A stretch of DNA of 64,000 nucleotides from Alphaproteobacteria bacterium LSUCC0396 (lineage in GTDB: Bacteria; Pseudomonadota; Alphaproteobacteria; Puniceispirillales; Puniceispirillaceae), in contig CP166131.1 of assembly GCA_041228345.1 (NCBI GenBank), positions 2,163,001 through 2,227,000 of the forward strand, written 5' to 3'. This document shows positions 54,640 through 64,000 of the stretch, piece after piece. The position numbers and the translations under genes are program-made. The notes below the pieces were generated by a model. It saw only the letters and a program-made list of their open reading frames with translations, did not search any database and was not told where the DNA came from. How positions within the stretch are numbered: position 1 is the first letter of the stretch; each line of letters opens with the position of its first letter.

Positions 54640-57600
54640 ATGTCTTTTTATACCGCACTGACTGGTTTGAATGGTTCAAGCGCAGATATCTCTGCAACAT
54701 CAAACAACATCGCGAACGTTGGAACGACTGGCTTTAAGCGTAGCCGCGCTGAATTTGGTGATATTTTTGCCACTTCACCGTTGCAAAATGCTTCATCTTC
54801 GATTGGTTCAGGCGCAATTTTGAAAGGTATTAAGCAGCAATTTACGCAGGGTAACATCTCGTCGTCATTGAATGCGCTCGATCTCGCGATTTCGGGGCAA
54901 GGTTTTTTTACCTTGAAGCCGTCTTTGACCTCAGCACAAAAAGTTTACACGCGTAATGGATCTTTGAATGTTGATAATGACCGTTATGTTGTTGATTCAG
55001 CTGGACAGTATCTTTTAGTTTACCCAGTGAACGATGACGGCTCGGTCACGGCAAAGGACTTGGATAGTGCACTTCCATTGCAGTTACCTGTAACATCGGG
55101 TGATCCCCAAGCAACAAGTAATATTTCTTTGGGTGTGAACGTGCCGGCGGCAGCTGATGTTGTGCCGGATAGGCCCGCATTTGCAGACGGCTATACTTTT
55201 AACCCGGCGGATCCAAATACGTTTACCAACTCAACATCAATTACAATCTTTGATGATTTGGGTAACCCAACCATTGCGACGATGTATTTTATTAAGACGC
55301 AGTCGGCCTCTGCAGAAGACCCAACAAACAAATATGATACAAGGTTGGTTATCAACGATACGGTGATTGATCCCGACCTCGTACCCTCAGTAGATGATGC
55401 GGGTAATCAGATTTTTATCGATAGATTTGGTATGCAAACCACAAAAATCCCAGATGACAACTACTTCATCGAAGGTAAAGGGTCGGCTCTTTATAAAAGG
55501 GATGCCCTGCAGACATTGGTGGATTCTCAACCAGCAAAATTGACGGGTGAGGCTACAGAATTTGACTTTGGCGAAGAGGGTGACAGACTGGTAAAAATTG
55601 TCACTGATCCTATTCAGTTCAACTCAACTAGAGAGAGCGGTGACGCTGATAGTCGCGTTTATTGGGGTAAAAACTTTCTTACAGTCAACGTAGACAACGG
55701 TGACCAGCCAGTAAATATTGACCTTCGTCCTGGCGAGTATAATGCTACGCAACTGGCGGCTGAGGTCGAACGCGCAATTAATGCTGCTTATGGTGATGAT
55801 AGCAAAATCCAAATCGTTCAAAATGTTGACGATACACTCAGTATTAACTTGTTCAAGCTCAACGCAGATGGATCATCAACCGGTTTAACAACCGCCATTT
55901 CAGTTGATTTGCTAAGTGCTAGCTATGTGTCAGACGTTGAGGGCATCGTTTTGACAGGCGCATCTCCGGATTTTACCCGAGATCAGTTTCTAGCTCACTC
56001 ACAAGCACGACTAAACACAGCACTAAATAATTACGCATCAACCACTGCCGGTGCAAGTGCGCTAGGGGTTACTAACCAAATGTTTGGGCGCGCTGTTGGC
56101 ACAAAAATGGATGCTGTGCTTAAGTCGACGCAAATTGTTAACCTTAAACACGCGGTGTCAACTGCTGCCACCCCAGCCGCAGGAAATACAACTCTCACTG
56201 ACAAATTCATGGTCTATTCGTATCAGGGAAAAACGCCAAGTTTGAGTGTATACGAAAATAAAACTCAGGTGAATGCTGGCACAGCCAATCCTGCATATAC
56301 CGTAAAGTTTGATGCAACGCAGAACACCATGACGATTAATTTTGGTGCCACCACACCTCCAATTACGAATAATGGAAAAATTAGAATTGCTGGGAATTTT
56401 TTGGCAGCTGATGCAACTGCAGCTTCGCACATCAATGGTAGAGAATTTACCGTTACTAATGTGGATACGACGACAGACGCAGCCAATAAAACGGTCACGA
56501 TTAACACCACTGGACTGTCTTTCCCTGATGATGGATTTACTCTCACCGAAGCAAATATTTACGTCATGAGTAACCAGTCAGAAAAAGTAGAAGCTTTTTT
56601 TGAGGGTGCTTCAAATGTTTATGAAGGTGCAAAGGTTAACTTTAGCAGCCAAAAAATTGTAATTCGTGAAATTGGTGATGCTAACAAGCATGCATATAGA
56701 AACACCGATATTACTGCATTAGGCGGTCTCTATGCTAATGGCATCATTCAGGTTGACAGCGGCCAATTCAATATTACGCAGGCAGTTGGCGCTCAAACAC
56801 TGGGCTCTCTTGACGTTCTTGGGCTTCAAACAGCTGGCATTACAGATGCTAATGCTTCTGCAGCTACCAGCGGTTTAACAACAACCACGGACTGGGTTGA
56901 TGAAAAGGCTCCTGCAATCAAAATAAACTATAATGAGAACACGCAAAAACTTGAGTTCACAGTTGATCGAACGGTCTTAGGTACTGGAACTGAGAGTAAC
57001 TTTAATTCATTCTCAATTTTTGGCTCAACAAATGCTGACTCAACAAATAATTTAGGTGTTCCAACCCAGGATGATGCATCTACGGTTCTTATTCGCGGTG
57101 GTGAGGTTTTGAGAACTGAACCATTCGTTGCAGATGGTGAAGAGATACAACTTAATGATAAGCGTTATGGTGTTTCGGTTAACTATAACAGTGACACCTC
57201 TAGTTTCACTTTTGCCAGCGGATCTACTGGTGAGCTCATTGAGGCTAATGGTGCTCTGGGTGTTACTACTCAACAAAAAGCATCCTCAATTGAAGTTGGT
57301 CGCTATTCTCTCTCAACCACTGATGGTTCTGTAATCGATACGACGGCGCATTTCAGTGGTGACAATCACCTGATGTCAGTTGGCACATCTAAAAATGACG
57401 TAATTTTATCTGCAGGGCGGGGCCTTGCATCATCGCCAGCGATCTCTATTGGTGACGCTGCAAACGAAGATTTAACTAGTGTATTCAGGTTAAGTAATGC
57501 CGGCGGTGAAAATACGTTCAACGTCTCTGTAAACGGCATTAGTGGTGTTATTGAAATTCCAACAGGTTTTTATGTTGGCACCACATTGGCCGAAGCACTA

Positions 57601-58449
57601 GAAAATCGAATTAATCAAATTCAAGACCCTGTTACGGGTGATACTGTAGGCGGTGTTAAAGTTAAATATGACTCTACATCAAACAACTTCACCTTTACAA
57701 CAGGAACAACCGGTAACACTTCTACGATTAAGGTAAAAGGTGCGGCAAGGTTTGGCCTTGATGATGTGGCCTTGGGTGTGGGTTCAGTGCCACAAATTTA
57801 CAACCTTGTCCAAGCAACCAATTCTGATGGTGTTGCACTTTATGTTGACGCATCAGGCAATGTTGTGACTACGCCGCCCGCTAATTTGGTTGAAGGTTAT
57901 TACCCCCTTTACATCGATGAGGGTGAACTGACATTTGATAATGGCGGTCGAATTGTGAGCCCTAAAAACCTTGTTCATTATGAGCGTCAGGAAGAAGGAT
58001 TTTCAATCGCTCTTGACATTGACTTTGGTCAATCTACTCAGTTTGCTCAGCCCTTTTCGGTACTGAATGTGGAGCAGGATGGTTTTACATCTGGTCGACT
58101 TGATGGTCTTGAGATTGATGCATCTGGAACAATTCGTGCAAACTATACAAATGGCCAGAACAACCCACTTGGAAAAATTGTTCTAGCGAACTTCAATAAC
58201 CAAAACGGTTTGAAGCAGATTGGTAACGCGACTTATGTTGAAACCGCTGTGTCTGGTGAAGCACAGGTTGGTGAGGCTGGTTCTGAGGGATACGGTAACA
58301 TTTTGTCAGGTTCGTTGGAGCGTTCAAATGTTGATATCACTGAAGAGCTTGTGAATTTGATCACAGCGCAACGAAACTTTCAGGCATCAGCTAAAGCTAT
58401 TGAAACAACCACTACTCTGACACAGACAATCATTAATATTCGTATGTAA
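54640..58449 (+). CDS. flgE: FlgE, very large flagellar hook protein
   Basis: A 1269-aa hook protein, about three times the usual ~400 aa. The N-terminal D0 helix (MSFYTALTGLNGSSADISATSNNIANVGTTGFKRS motif) and the first ~280 residues are standard. The C-terminal part (FSVLNVEQDGFTSGRLDGLEIDASG ... GSLERSNVDITEELVNLITAQRNFQASAKAIE) is also standard. In between lies a long Thr/Ser/Asn-rich beta-type insert (about 300-1130), with no cysteines seen. TAGGAG precedes the ATG. The extra domains should protrude from the hook surface. Confidence 0.94.
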   Translation: MSFYTALTGLNGSSADISATSNNIANVGTTGFKRSRAEFGDIFATSPLQNASSSIGSGAILKGIKQQFTQGNISSSLNALDLAISGQGFFTLKPSLTSAQKVYTRNGSLNVDNDRYVVDSAGQYLLVYPVNDDGSVTAKDLDSALPLQLPVTSGDPQATSNISLGVNVPAAADVVPDRPAFADGYTFNPADPNTFTNSTSITIFDDLGNPTIATMYFIKTQSASAEDPTNKYDTRLVINDTVIDPDLVPSVDDAGNQIFIDRFGMQTTKIPDDNYFIEGKGSALYKRDALQTLVDSQPAKLTGEATEFDFGEEGDRLVKIVTDPIQFNSTRESGDADSRVYWGKNFLTVNVDNGDQPVNIDLRPGEYNATQLAAEVERAINAAYGDDSKIQIVQNVDDTLSINLFKLNADGSSTGLTTAISVDLLSASYVSDVEGIVLTGASPDFTRDQFLAHSQARLNTALNNYASTTAGASALGVTNQMFGRAVGTKMDAVLKSTQIVNLKHAVSTAATPAAGNTTLTDKFMVYSYQGKTPSLSVYENKTQVNAGTANPAYTVKFDATQNTMTINFGATTPPITNNGKIRIAGNFLAADATAASHINGREFTVTNVDTTTDAANKTVTINTTGLSFPDDGFTLTEANIYVMSNQSEKVEAFFEGASNVYEGAKVNFSSQKIVIREIGDANKHAYRNTDITALGGLYANGIIQVDSGQFNITQAVGAQTLGSLDVLGLQTAGITDANASAATSGLTTTTDWVDEKAPAIKINYNENTQKLEFTVDRTVLGTGTESNFNSFSIFGSTNADSTNNLGVPTQDDASTVLIRGGEVLRTEPFVADGEEIQLNDKRYGVSVNYNSDTSSFTFASGSTGELIEANGALGVTTQQKASSIEVGRYSLSTTDGSVIDTTAHFSGDNHLMSVGTSKNDVILSAGRGLASSPAISIGDAANEDLTSVFRLSNAGGENTFNVSVNGISGVIEIPTGFYVGTTLAEALENRINQIQDPVTGDTVGGVKVKYDSTSNNFTFTTGTTGNTSTIKVKGAARFGLDDVALGVGSVPQIYNLVQATNSDGVALYVDASGNVVTTPPANLVEGYYPLYIDEGELTFDNGGRIVSPKNLVHYERQEEGFSIALDIDFGQSTQFAQPFSVLNVEQDGFTSGRLDGLEIDASGTIRANYTNGQNNPLGKIVLANFNNQNGLKQIGNATYVETAVSGEAQVGEAGSEGYGNILSGSLERSNVDITEELVNLITAQRNFQASAKAIETTTTLTQTIINIRM

Positions 58450-58495
58450 ATTCTGGCCACAGCGCTGATATCAAACTGCCAAGGATCTCATTTTA

Positions 58496-59266
58496 ATGGA
58501 TAAATTGATACATACGGCATTAAATTCACTAAATTCAGCGCGCATCAGGCAGAATGTGAGTTCTCAGAACCTATCAAATGCGCAAGTCCCCGGTTTTCGA
58601 GGAGATGAAATTGGTGGCAGATTTGGGTCAATTTTTCTTGAATCGGATTCAACATTAAGCACTCGTGTCTTCACAAAAAGAAGTGAAGCCGGTTTGTTTT
58701 CCGATCAGCAAGGCGAATTACGACAAACAGGACAGCCAAGCGATGTGGCAATTGTTGGCGATGGCTATTTCCTTATCGAAGGGAAAAGTGGTGAACTTGC
58801 TATGAGTAGGAGAGGTGACCTAACAATTGCACTCGATAAAACCCTTCGAAATGGCGCCGACGAGGTCGTTTTGGACACCAGCCTGACGCCCATAATTATG
58901 CCGCCGTTTAAGAAACTCTCTATTAGTGAAAGTGGGCAAATTTATATTCAACCCGTCGGTGCTCCCGACGGCACTAGAGTTTTGGTCAATCAAATTGCCT
59001 TGACTTCTGGTCAAGATATTGAGTTGGGGAAAGACACAGACGGCGCTATAAGACCGAAAGGTGACTTTGTGAGGGAGCAATTTAACCCTGATCAGAACGT
59101 GCGGCTGAAACAGGGCTACCTTGAAACTAGTAACGTGAGTGTTTTTGACGAGTTGATTAACAATGTCGAAATCCAAAAGCAGTATCAGTTAAATGTCAAA
59201 CTTATATCACTTGCAAAGGAGTTGGACGAAGCTGGATCTGCCCTCATGAGGCTGCCAAACAACTAA
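58496..59266 (+). CDS. flgF: FlgF, proximal rod protein
   Basis: A 256-aa rod protein. It has the N-terminal LNSARIRQNVSSQNLSNAQVPGFRGDE and the middle GQPSDVAIVGDGYFLIEG, MSRRGDLTI. The C-terminus (RLKQGYLETSNVSVFDELINNVEIQKQYQLNVKLI) is divergent but recognisable. It follows flgE and precedes flgG, as in many flagellar clusters. Confidence 0.9.
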   Translation: MDKLIHTALNSLNSARIRQNVSSQNLSNAQVPGFRGDEIGGRFGSIFLESDSTLSTRVFTKRSEAGLFSDQQGELRQTGQPSDVAIVGDGYFLIEGKSGELAMSRRGDLTIALDKTLRNGADEVVLDTSLTPIIMPPFKKLSISESGQIYIQPVGAPDGTRVLVNQIALTSGQDIELGKDTDGAIRPKGDFVREQFNPDQNVRLKQGYLETSNVSVFDELINNVEIQKQYQLNVKLISLAKELDEAGSALMRLPNN

Positions 59267-59273
59267 ATGATGT

Positions 59274-59289
59274 TGGCATGATTATTGCT
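59274..59289 (+). promoter_or_regulatory. Sigma-54 promoter for flgGHIJK
   Basis: TGGCATG-N4-TTGCT, a full consensus match, about 45 bp before the flgG start. It gives the distal-rod/ring genes a promoter separate from flgB. Confidence 0.85.
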
Positions 59290-59330
59290 GATTGTAAGTT
59301 CCATCCGTGTAACCTGGAGCTGCAAATCAT

Positions 59331-60119
59331 ATGTCTACTTTCGCAATGCATGTCGCCAAAACTGGCCTCAATTCACAACAAATTAAAATGCAAGTTATCG
59401 CAAATAATCTTGCAAACGTGAATACTACTGGGTTCAAAGCGGACAGAACAAATTTTGAGTCATTACTTTACCAGGTTCTGCGTGGTGCTGGCGAAAATAC
59501 ATCTGAAAATACCAGCCTTGCATCTGGTCTATCGGTAGGAACTGGAACCAGGCTTTTAAACACCAGTAAAATTCACTCACAAGGTAGCTTGATTAACACT
59601 GGCAATTCGCTTGACTTGTCAGTGGAGGGTGATGGATTTTTCCAAGTTCTTCTGCCTGATGGAAAGATTGGCTATACGCGCAACGGGGCATTTATGCGAA
59701 ACGCCGAGGGAACGGTCGTTACCGCAAGTGGTTACCCGCTTCAGCCAGAAATTCAAATTCCAGCCGATGCTGCAACTATTACAGTTGCCTCTGATGGCAT
59801 AGTTACGGTTCAAGTTCCTGGTGATGTAGATGCCCAGGAAGTGGGTCAAATAACTTTGGCAGATTTCTCTAACCGTCAAGGATTGCAGCCAAATGGCGAG
59901 AGTATGCTAATTGAGACGCCAGCTAGTGGAGCTCCAATTATTGCTAATCCATTTGCAGAGGGTATGGGCCGTCTGGTTCAAGGCTCTTTGGAGAGTTCAA
60001 ATGTGAATGTTGTCCAAGAGCTTGTTGATATGATTGAAACACAGCGTGCCTATGAGGTGAGCTCAAAAACGATCACATCAGTTGATGAGATGATGCGCTT
60101 TATTGCCCAGAACATCTAA
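59331..60119 (+). CDS. flgG: FlgG, distal rod protein
   Basis: A 262-aa distal rod protein of normal length. It has the N-terminal AKTGLNSQQIKMQVIANNLANVNTTGFKADR motif, the middle NSLDLSVEGDGFFQVLLPDG, YTRNGAF, the Gly/Ser-rich VGTGTR segment and the C-terminal QGSLESSNVNVVQELVDMIETQRAYEVSSKTI. It is first gene of flgGHIJK. Confidence 0.97.
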   Translation: MSTFAMHVAKTGLNSQQIKMQVIANNLANVNTTGFKADRTNFESLLYQVLRGAGENTSENTSLASGLSVGTGTRLLNTSKIHSQGSLINTGNSLDLSVEGDGFFQVLLPDGKIGYTRNGAFMRNAEGTVVTASGYPLQPEIQIPADAATITVASDGIVTVQVPGDVDAQEVGQITLADFSNRQGLQPNGESMLIETPASGAPIIANPFAEGMGRLVQGSLESSNVNVVQELVDMIETQRAYEVSSKTITSVDEMMRFIAQNI

Positions 60120-60149
60120 TTTTACCAGTACGAGCAGGTGCATTATCAA

Positions 60150-60848
60150 ATGACAACATCCACCGTCAAATTTGCAGCAACTTTGTTATTTTTAGGAATG
60201 ACGGGCTGTTCGTCATATGAATCAAAGATTGACAATCAGGCCTTTGCACCCATTGACCCTCCTGTGCAACTGACCGAGCCTAAACCTGCAAATGGGGCAA
60301 TCTTTCACTCGTCTCAGAATGGGCTTTTTGCAACAGATCAACGTGCAAGGCGTGTTGGGGATATACTGACTGTTAGCTTTAATGAGACTTATTCTGCCAC
60401 TAAGGCTCAAACGGCCAGTTCAACAAAAGCAGATAATTTTGCTGTAACACTCCCAACTGGGTTACCAAATATACTCACCGGTGGTTTTGACAAAGATGCT
60501 GCTGGAAATGGCGCTGGTCTCTCCGCAGGAACGGCACGCAGTTTTGCAGGCGCTGGCAATGCAGTTCAGTCTAACTCATTCTCAGGTCTTTTGTCGGTGA
60601 CTGTTGTCCGAGTTTTTGAGAATGGCAATATGGAAGTCGCTGGGCAGAAAGAGCTGATGCTTAATAATGGAAATGAATATGTTCGAGTTCGTGGTGTTGT
60701 TCGCCCTGAGGATGTCACCGCAAATAACATAGTTTCGTCAAATCGTCTTGCTGATGCACAAATCCGTTACACCGGATCTGGACAACTCGCTGACTCGTCG
60801 AAACAAGGTTGGCTTAGCGAATTTATGCGCACTGTTTCGCCGTTTTAA
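60150..60848 (+). CDS. flgH: FlgH, flagellar L-ring lipoprotein
   Basis: A 232-aa outer-membrane lipoprotein with lipobox GMTGC (Cys20). The FlgH core includes [52 protein letters not shown] and [21 protein letters not shown] 60150 gives a proper signal peptide; a GTG 12 bases upstream is the alternative. It overlaps none of its neighbours and precedes flgI. Confidence 0.95.
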   Translation: MTTSTVKFAATLLFLGMTGCSSYESKIDNQAFAPIDPPVQLTEPKPANGAIFHSSQNGLFATDQRARRVGDILTVSFNETYSATKAQTASSTKADNFAVTLPTGLPNILTGGFDKDAAGNGAGLSAGTARSFAGAGNAVQSNSFSGLLSVTVVRVFENGNMEVAGQKELMLNNGNEYVRVRGVVRPEDVTANNIVSSNRLADAQIRYTGSGQLADSSKQGWLSEFMRTVSPF

Positions 60849-60852
60849 AAGG

Positions 60853-61995
60853 ATGAGTGAATTGCTCCGTAGATTTTATATTTTTGGAATGTTGATGTGT
60901 TCAAGCCTGATTTTTTTGACGGGGTTTGCAAAAGCTGATCGTCTAAAAGATATGACGTCAATTGCAGGCGTAAGATCAAATCAACTAGTTGGCTACGGAC
61001 TCGTGGTTGGATTGGCAGGCACCGGTGACGGTAATGCTGTTCTCACGCAACAAGCGATGCAGTCAATGATCAGTCAATTTGGGGTCGTCACGAATGCATC
61101 TGACATGAATGGTAAAAATGCAGCTTCCGTAATTGTGACGGCCGACCTTCCAGCATTCATCAAGCCTGGACAAAAGTTGGATGTTGTTGTTTCAACGGTT
61201 GGGCAAGCAAAATCACTGCGTGGAGGCACCCTTTTAATGACGCCCTTGCTTGGCGCAGATGGCGAAACCTATGCAATAGCTCAAGGCAATTTGATGGTAG
61301 GTGGGCTTGGTGTTGCTGGCGGTGACGGCTCATCTTTGACGGTAAATGTTCCAACCGTTGGGCGTATTCCAGGCGGCGGATCAGTTGAGCGTATGATTGA
61401 AAGCACTTTTTTGGAGAGTGAAAACCTTTTACTTAATCTGCATCAGGGTGATTTTAGTACTAGTACTCGTGTCGCTGAAGCGATCAATGAAATTTTTGGA
61501 GAGGGTGTTGCGGTAGCGCTAGACTCCACGTCGATCAAAGTGCGCTCTCCAATAAACCCTGCCGAAAAAGTTTCATTTGTAAGCTTATTGGAGAACATTC
61601 AGGTAGATCCTGATCGGCCAAAGGCCAAAGTCGTCGTGAATGCCCGAACGGGCACGATTGTTATTGGTGGTGATGTTCGGGTTTTGCCGGCGGCCGTTAC
61701 GCATGGCTCGCTAACAGTGAGAGTGAAAGAGGATAAAGAAGTCACGCAAACACAGGCGCTAGCTGTTGCAGACGGCGTGGCGGCTGCGGTGCCAGGTGAA
61801 GCTGTCGTGACGCCGGATACAACGATTGAAGCGACTGAGGAGCTTGCGAGAGCATTTGTTTTTGACCCAGGTGTAGAACTGTCCTCAATCGTAGACGCAT
61901 TGAACGCTGTTGGTGGAACACCGTCCGATTTAGTTGCGATTCTAGAGGCTTTGCGTGAGGCGGGCTCGCTACGGGCCGAGCTAATTATCATATAG
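60853..61995 (+). CDS. flgI: FlgI, flagellar P-ring protein
   Basis: A 380-aa periplasmic ring protein with a signal peptide (ending near AKA, about 25). The family motifs [50 protein letters not shown] and the C-terminal [22 protein letters not shown] are present. ATG 60853 is directly beside AAAAGG. The TTG at 60862 has better ribosome-site spacing and may be the true start. Confidence 0.96.
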   Translation: MSELLRRFYIFGMLMCSSLIFLTGFAKADRLKDMTSIAGVRSNQLVGYGLVVGLAGTGDGNAVLTQQAMQSMISQFGVVTNASDMNGKNAASVIVTADLPAFIKPGQKLDVVVSTVGQAKSLRGGTLLMTPLLGADGETYAIAQGNLMVGGLGVAGGDGSSLTVNVPTVGRIPGGGSVERMIESTFLESENLLLNLHQGDFSTSTRVAEAINEIFGEGVAVALDSTSIKVRSPINPAEKVSFVSLLENIQVDPDRPKAKVVVNARTGTIVIGGDVRVLPAAVTHGSLTVRVKEDKEVTQTQALAVADGVAAAVPGEAVVTPDTTIEATEELARAFVFDPGVELSSIVDALNAVGGTPSDLVAILEALREAGSLRAELIII

Positions 61996-62006
61996 GAGTG
62001 CTAAAA

Positions 62007-62309
62007 TTGGAAGCTCTTACAACAGTAAGCCCCAAAGTAACTGCCTCTCTGCTGCAAAAACATCAGGTGCCGAGTGATCTGCGCGATGTCGCAGAGCAGT
62101 TTGAAGCTCTATTTATTCAACAAATCCTGAAACAAGGCCGCGCAGCGAAGTTGGCTGATGATATCATGGGTGGTGAGGCTGTTGACACATATACGAGTAT
62201 GCTGGATCAAGAGCGCGCTGAACAACTATCAAAAACAGTTAATCTTGGCATTGCAGAAGCGCTCGTATCACAGTTTAAGCATTTAACTCCAACTGCATCT
62301 GATAAATAG
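62007..62309 (+). CDS. flgJ: FlgJ-type rod-capping protein, N-terminal domain only
   Basis: A 100-aa protein matching only the rod-capping N-terminal part of FlgJ (LRDVAEQFEALFIQQILKQGR, DTYTSMLDQERAEQLSKTVNLGIAEAL). It lacks the glucosaminidase domain of gammaproteobacterial FlgJ; such short forms are common in alphaproteobacteria. The start is TTG 62007 with AGGAG eight bases upstream; GTG 61998 is too close to it. Confidence 0.88.
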   Translation: MEALTTVSPKVTASLLQKHQVPSDLRDVAEQFEALFIQQILKQGRAAKLADDIMGGEAVDTYTSMLDQERAEQLSKTVNLGIAEALVSQFKHLTPTASDK

Positions 62310-62322
62310 TTGGTAGGTCTGT

Positions 62323-64000
62323 ATGTCTAGTTTATTTGATGTTGGCAAAAGTGGGATCCAGAGTTACCGCCAGGCATTGGCGGTAACTGGCCAGAATATT
62401 GCTAACATAAATACGGATGGCTATAAACGCAGAGAGGCTGGTCTTGAAGAGGTTTCAGGAAGCCAAGGGGGCATTACGAGCCTATCTAATCAATCCGGGC
62501 TTGGTGTTCGCGTTGCTGATATCAGGCGGTCATTTGATAGTTTCCTTCTTTCAAAAGCGAATAGCACTAAATCTACTTTTGAAAAAGCTAGTGTTTTTCT
62601 TGATAACCTTAGGCAAATAGAAAACACATTATTACCGGGTAAGGGAGGACTGGATGAGCAAATTGGCCGGTTTTTTTCTGCTCTATCTGATGTTGCTGGC
62701 TCACCGACTGATATAGCGTCACGTACAGTTGCAATTGAAGTTGGAAAGTCACTTGCCGCGTCATTTAATGGCCTTGCGATACAGCTCGTCCAATTTCAGG
62801 AAGCCACGATCGGGCAAACTGAAGCTGGTGTGAAAGAGTTGGCATTAATGGCAAAAGAATTAGCGTCAATAAATTCGAAAATATTATCTTCTGGGCAAAG
62901 TGGTCAGACTCCAAATGCATTATTGGACCTCAGAGACAAAACCATTAGTGAAATGTCATCCCTGGCTGTGTTGTCGGTTGATTATTCAAGTCTTGGTGTT
63001 GCAACCGTCAGCCTTGGCTCAAGTGGCATGGGGCCAACATTAGTCAGCGGTAGTAGCCACAGCAATCTTGGCTATACAAAATCCTTTGGCAAAATTCAGG
63101 TAACTGTTGGAGATGGTGCAGTCTTGCGTCCAACCAGTCAAGTTGAGGGAGGTCTGCTGTCTGGCGCTTTGGACTCTTATGCCCTAATCGAAGAAATTAA
63201 AACTGACATTGATAATTTGGCATTCCTGATTTCGAGTGAGGTTAACGGCCAGCATGGTCGGGGTACTGATCTCAGTGGGAGGCCAGGGCAAGCAGTTTTT
63301 TCAACCTTTGGGTTGGATGCTGAATTGAGTCCATCTGCCAGTACTGATTTGCGGGTTCAAATTGAGGTAACGAAGCCACTGGAACTTCCGTCAGGCACTA
63401 TGACAGTGCAGTACAATAAGTCTTCCGAATTGTGGACATTACGGGGTGAGGGGCTCGCAGCACCCATTTCTGGTAAGGAGCAAATAAAGGCGGACGGTTT
63501 TACAATTAACATCACGGGTGCTGCAAAAAATGGAGATTATTTTGAGGTCAGACGAGCAGTTTCTGCAGCCGCAAATATCAAATTTTTACTAACAAAACCG
63601 CAGGAAATTGCCGCCTCTGGACTCCTTACTGTTGAGCCCTCAATTAAAAATTCCAGCGAAGCCCGGCTCGATGCCCAGCTTTTGTTGGGGGCAAAGGCCG
63701 ACGAGCCTCTGGAAGTTGGAAAAATCCTAAAAAATTCCCTATCACCCATTCAGGCTACAGACTTTATCGCAACGGGATTAGCAGCCGTGATACCCGCTGG
63801 TACGCCCACCGCAAAAATTGCTTCATTTTCTAAACAATCGACGGCTGAGTTCCAGCTGCAGGATTTGGTAATAAAGAATTTGCAGCAGCTCTCTTTTCAA
63901 CGCGCTGGCTCGGCAAGTGATGGTCCACACAGTTTTGACATTAGATATGTAACAGCTCACCCAAATGCGACATCAAATGCGACCTGGAAGGACCTGAATG
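62323..64000 (+). CDS. flgK: FlgK, hook-filament junction protein (cut by the window end)
   Basis: The first 559 codons of flgK; the frame is open to the end of the window. The N-terminus is typical (SGIQSYRQALAVTGQNIANINTDGYKRRE, then VRVADIRRSFDSFLLSKANS and the NALLDLRDKTISEMSSLA segment). The part seen is already longer than whole FlgK proteins of ~540 aa, and the C-terminal helix is still missing, so the full protein is large. It joins hook and filament. Confidence 0.93.
   Translation, partial: MSSLFDVGKSGIQSYRQALAVTGQNIANINTDGYKRREAGLEEVSGSQGGITSLSNQSGLGVRVADIRRSFDSFLLSKANSTKSTFEKASVFLDNLRQIENTLLPGKGGLDEQIGRFFSALSDVAGSPTDIASRTVAIEVGKSLAASFNGLAIQLVQFQEATIGQTEAGVKELALMAKELASINSKILSSGQSGQTPNALLDLRDKTISEMSSLAVLSVDYSSLGVATVSLGSSGMGPTLVSGSSHSNLGYTKSFGKIQVTVGDGAVLRPTSQVEGGLLSGALDSYALIEEIKTDIDNLAFLISSEVNGQHGRGTDLSGRPGQAVFSTFGLDAELSPSASTDLRVQIEVTKPLELPSGTMTVQYNKSSELWTLRGEGLAAPISGKEQIKADGFTINITGAAKNGDYFEVRRAVSAAANIKFLLTKPQEIAASGLLTVEPSIKNSSEARLDAQLLLGAKADEPLEVGKILKNSLSPIQATDFIATGLAAVIPAGTPTAKIASFSKQSTAEFQLQDLVIKNLQQLSFQRAGSASDGPHSFDIRYVTAHPNATSNATWKDLN

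Overview
The window looks like a chromosome segment of a marine alphaproteobacterium. Supporting signs are moderate G+C, an aroQ-accB-accC-aat block next to DUF2155, MlaD and NDUFA12 genes, a cobalamin-dependent ribonucleotide reductase, an RF2 gene without a programmed frameshift, and a DUF3971/AsmA-type giant. A SAR116 (Puniceispirillum-like) lineage is my best guess from gene content; it is an inference, not a database result.

Region 1 (1-36.2 kb) is housekeeping. It holds clpS-clpA; an acetyltransferase; a RidA protein; nrdJ with a strong terminator and an upstream pair of NrdR-box-like sites; NDUFA12; mlaD; DUF2155; the aat/accC/accB/aroQ operon with a DsbA-like protein and an M48 protease; an aminotransferase; RNase E; an amidase; PBP1A; RF2; a ferritin-like DUF455 protein; Bcp; a 1235-aa AsmA/DUF3971 protein; TyrS; a hydrolase; and a sulfur cluster cysE - cysteine desulfurase - ferredoxin - mnmA. 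The cysE leader contains a perfect nested stem structure that I could not assign to a known riboswitch.

Region 2 (36.2-41.3 kb) is a transition into more AT-rich accessory DNA. It has two related coiled-coil/single-TM proteins on either side of a fliL homologue, small coiled-coil and hypothetical genes, two perfect DnaA boxes in one 111-bp gap, and a tightly overlapping three-gene operon (a protein resembling nitrile-hydratase-type leader sequences, a Sel1/TPR secreted protein, a 61-aa protein).

Region 3 (41.3-64 kb) is a flagellar cluster: a lone rod/hook-family protein; flhA-flhF-flhG-fliA on the minus strand; and flgP-flgT-LysM-flgA-flgM-flgN, then flgBCDEF and flgGHIJK (flgK cut by the window end) on the plus strand. 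Polar-flagellum placement genes (flhF/flhG) and H-ring genes (flgP/flgT) are features best known from Vibrio-type flagella.

Nine sigma-54 (-24/-12) promoter matches, each with exactly ten bases between GG and GC, sit in front of the flagellar transcription units and several unknown genes. This ties the unknown genes of regions 2 and 3 to the flagellar regulon. One pair overlaps face to face and shares its -12 element. Other oddities are a 1269-aa hook protein and an FlhF whose P-loop lysine is arginine.
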